Assembly (NCBI GenBank): GCA_946631535.1
Contig: CAMPAF010000170.1
Coordinates: forward strand, 1 to 6,689
DNA: 6,689 nt
Direction: 5' to 3'
DNA from: an uncultured Verrucomicrobiota bacterium
GTDB taxonomy: Bacteria > Verrucomicrobiota > Kiritimatiellia > RFP12 > UBA1067
How positions within the stretch are numbered: position 1 is the stretch's first letter; each line of letters opens with the position of its first letter. A program made the position numbers and the translations under genes. Below, in pieces: positions 6,464 through 6,689 of this stretch. The notes beneath the pieces are model-generated. The model saw only the letters and a list, made by a program, of their open reading frames with translations. It did not search any database and was not told the DNA's origin.

Positions 6464-6688
6464 TTACTTCCTCCTGTTGTCGATGACGCGCTTGATCTTG
6501 CCTTCGGAGCGCGGCAGGGTGTTGGGTTCGACGAGACTGATCTTCGGCGTGAGGCCGATGATGGACTTCACCGCGTCCAGGACGCGCTTGCGCAGGTCCT
6601 CGAGGTGGCGGATGTCATCGGAGAACGCCTCTGGCGTGACCTCCACCTTGATCTCGAAGCGGTCGAGCGTGTCGGTGGACTCGAGGAC
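6464..6688 (-). CDS. paaK: Phenylacetate-CoA ligase-type AMP-forming enzyme, C-terminal 74 residues (5' end beyond the right edge)
   Basis: End of an adenylate-forming acyl-CoA ligase; the frame is open to the right edge. Visible are a strand with RFEIKVEVTPEAF, a helix HLEDLRKRVLDAVKSIIG, the strand segment KISLVEPNTLPRSEGK and the end KRVIDNRRK. The LVEP...LPRSEGK..RV.D pattern is typical of the C-terminal lobe of phenylacetate-CoA ligases (about 430 residues), where the Lys in the EGK motif is the adenylation lysine. Such enzymes activate phenylacetate or other aryl acids with ATP and CoA in the cytoplasm. In anaerobes they often occur near indolepyruvate ferredoxin oxidoreductase genes in aromatic amino acid breakdown; those genes, if present, would lie to the right of this window. 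Coupled to the downstream ACT gene. The exact acid substrate cannot be told from this fragment. Confidence 0.87.
   Translation of the reverse strand, partial: VLESTDTLDRFEIKVEVTPEAFSDDIRHLEDLRKRVLDAVKSIIGLTPKISLVEPNTLPRSEGKIKRVIDNRRK
6470..6475 (-). promoter_or_regulatory. Strong Shine-Dalgarno of the ACT-domain gene, inside the ligase 3' end
   Basis: The minus strand reads AGGAGG here, a perfect anti-16S match, 8 nt before the ATG of the ACT gene. The same bases encode the last two Arg codons of the ligase. It is the only textbook ribosome binding site in the window and points to coupled translation of ligase and ACT protein. Confidence 0.8.
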
Positions 6689-6689
6689 G

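Overview
The window is a GC-rich stretch of a Gram-negative bacterial chromosome, densely packed with genes. The TonB/ExbB/ExbD system and the TonB-dependent receptor show an outer membrane. The large secreted multi-module glycosidase-like enzyme, the high GC, the weak or absent Shine-Dalgarno sequences at most starts, and the phenylacetate-CoA ligase/tandem-ACT pair together suggest a member of the PVC group (Kiritimatiellota, Lentisphaerota or Verrucomicrobiota), possibly a host-associated anaerobe. This placement is inference from gene content; no phylogenetic marker is present.

Region 1 (1-2577, minus strand, transcribed right to left) is a compact exbB-exbD-tonB-receptor operon. exbB and exbD overlap by 17 nt, exbD and tonB by 4 nt, and 32 nt separate tonB from the receptor. 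The receptor (signal peptide, TonB box, plug domain, first barrel strands) runs off the left edge. Together the four genes encode an inner-membrane proton-driven motor, its periplasmic transducer and one outer-membrane importer. ExbB is unusually short but keeps the key channel residues.

Region 2 (2578-2670) is the only sizeable non-coding stretch. It separates the operon from the divergent enzyme gene and is AT-rich against the background. It holds a perfect extended -10 element just before the enzyme's start codon and a tandem 8-nt repeat.

Region 3 (2671-6027, plus strand) is one 1118-residue exported protein. It has an N-terminal beta-sandwich, a probable TIM-barrel with candidate acidic catalytic residues (D576, E624), a C-terminal sandwich and a terminal jelly-roll. 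I read it as an uncharacterised glycoside-hydrolase-like enzyme. Its divergent pairing with a dedicated TonB uptake operon suggests, but does not prove, a glycan-capture locus.

Region 4 (6024-6689, minus strand) is the end of a phenylacetate-CoA ligase-type gene followed 2 nt later by a tandem ACT-domain protein, translationally coupled through a strong Shine-Dalgarno. The ACT gene converges on the enzyme gene, and their stop codons overlap. No RNA genes, CRISPR arrays, insertion sequences or clear intrinsic terminators were seen.
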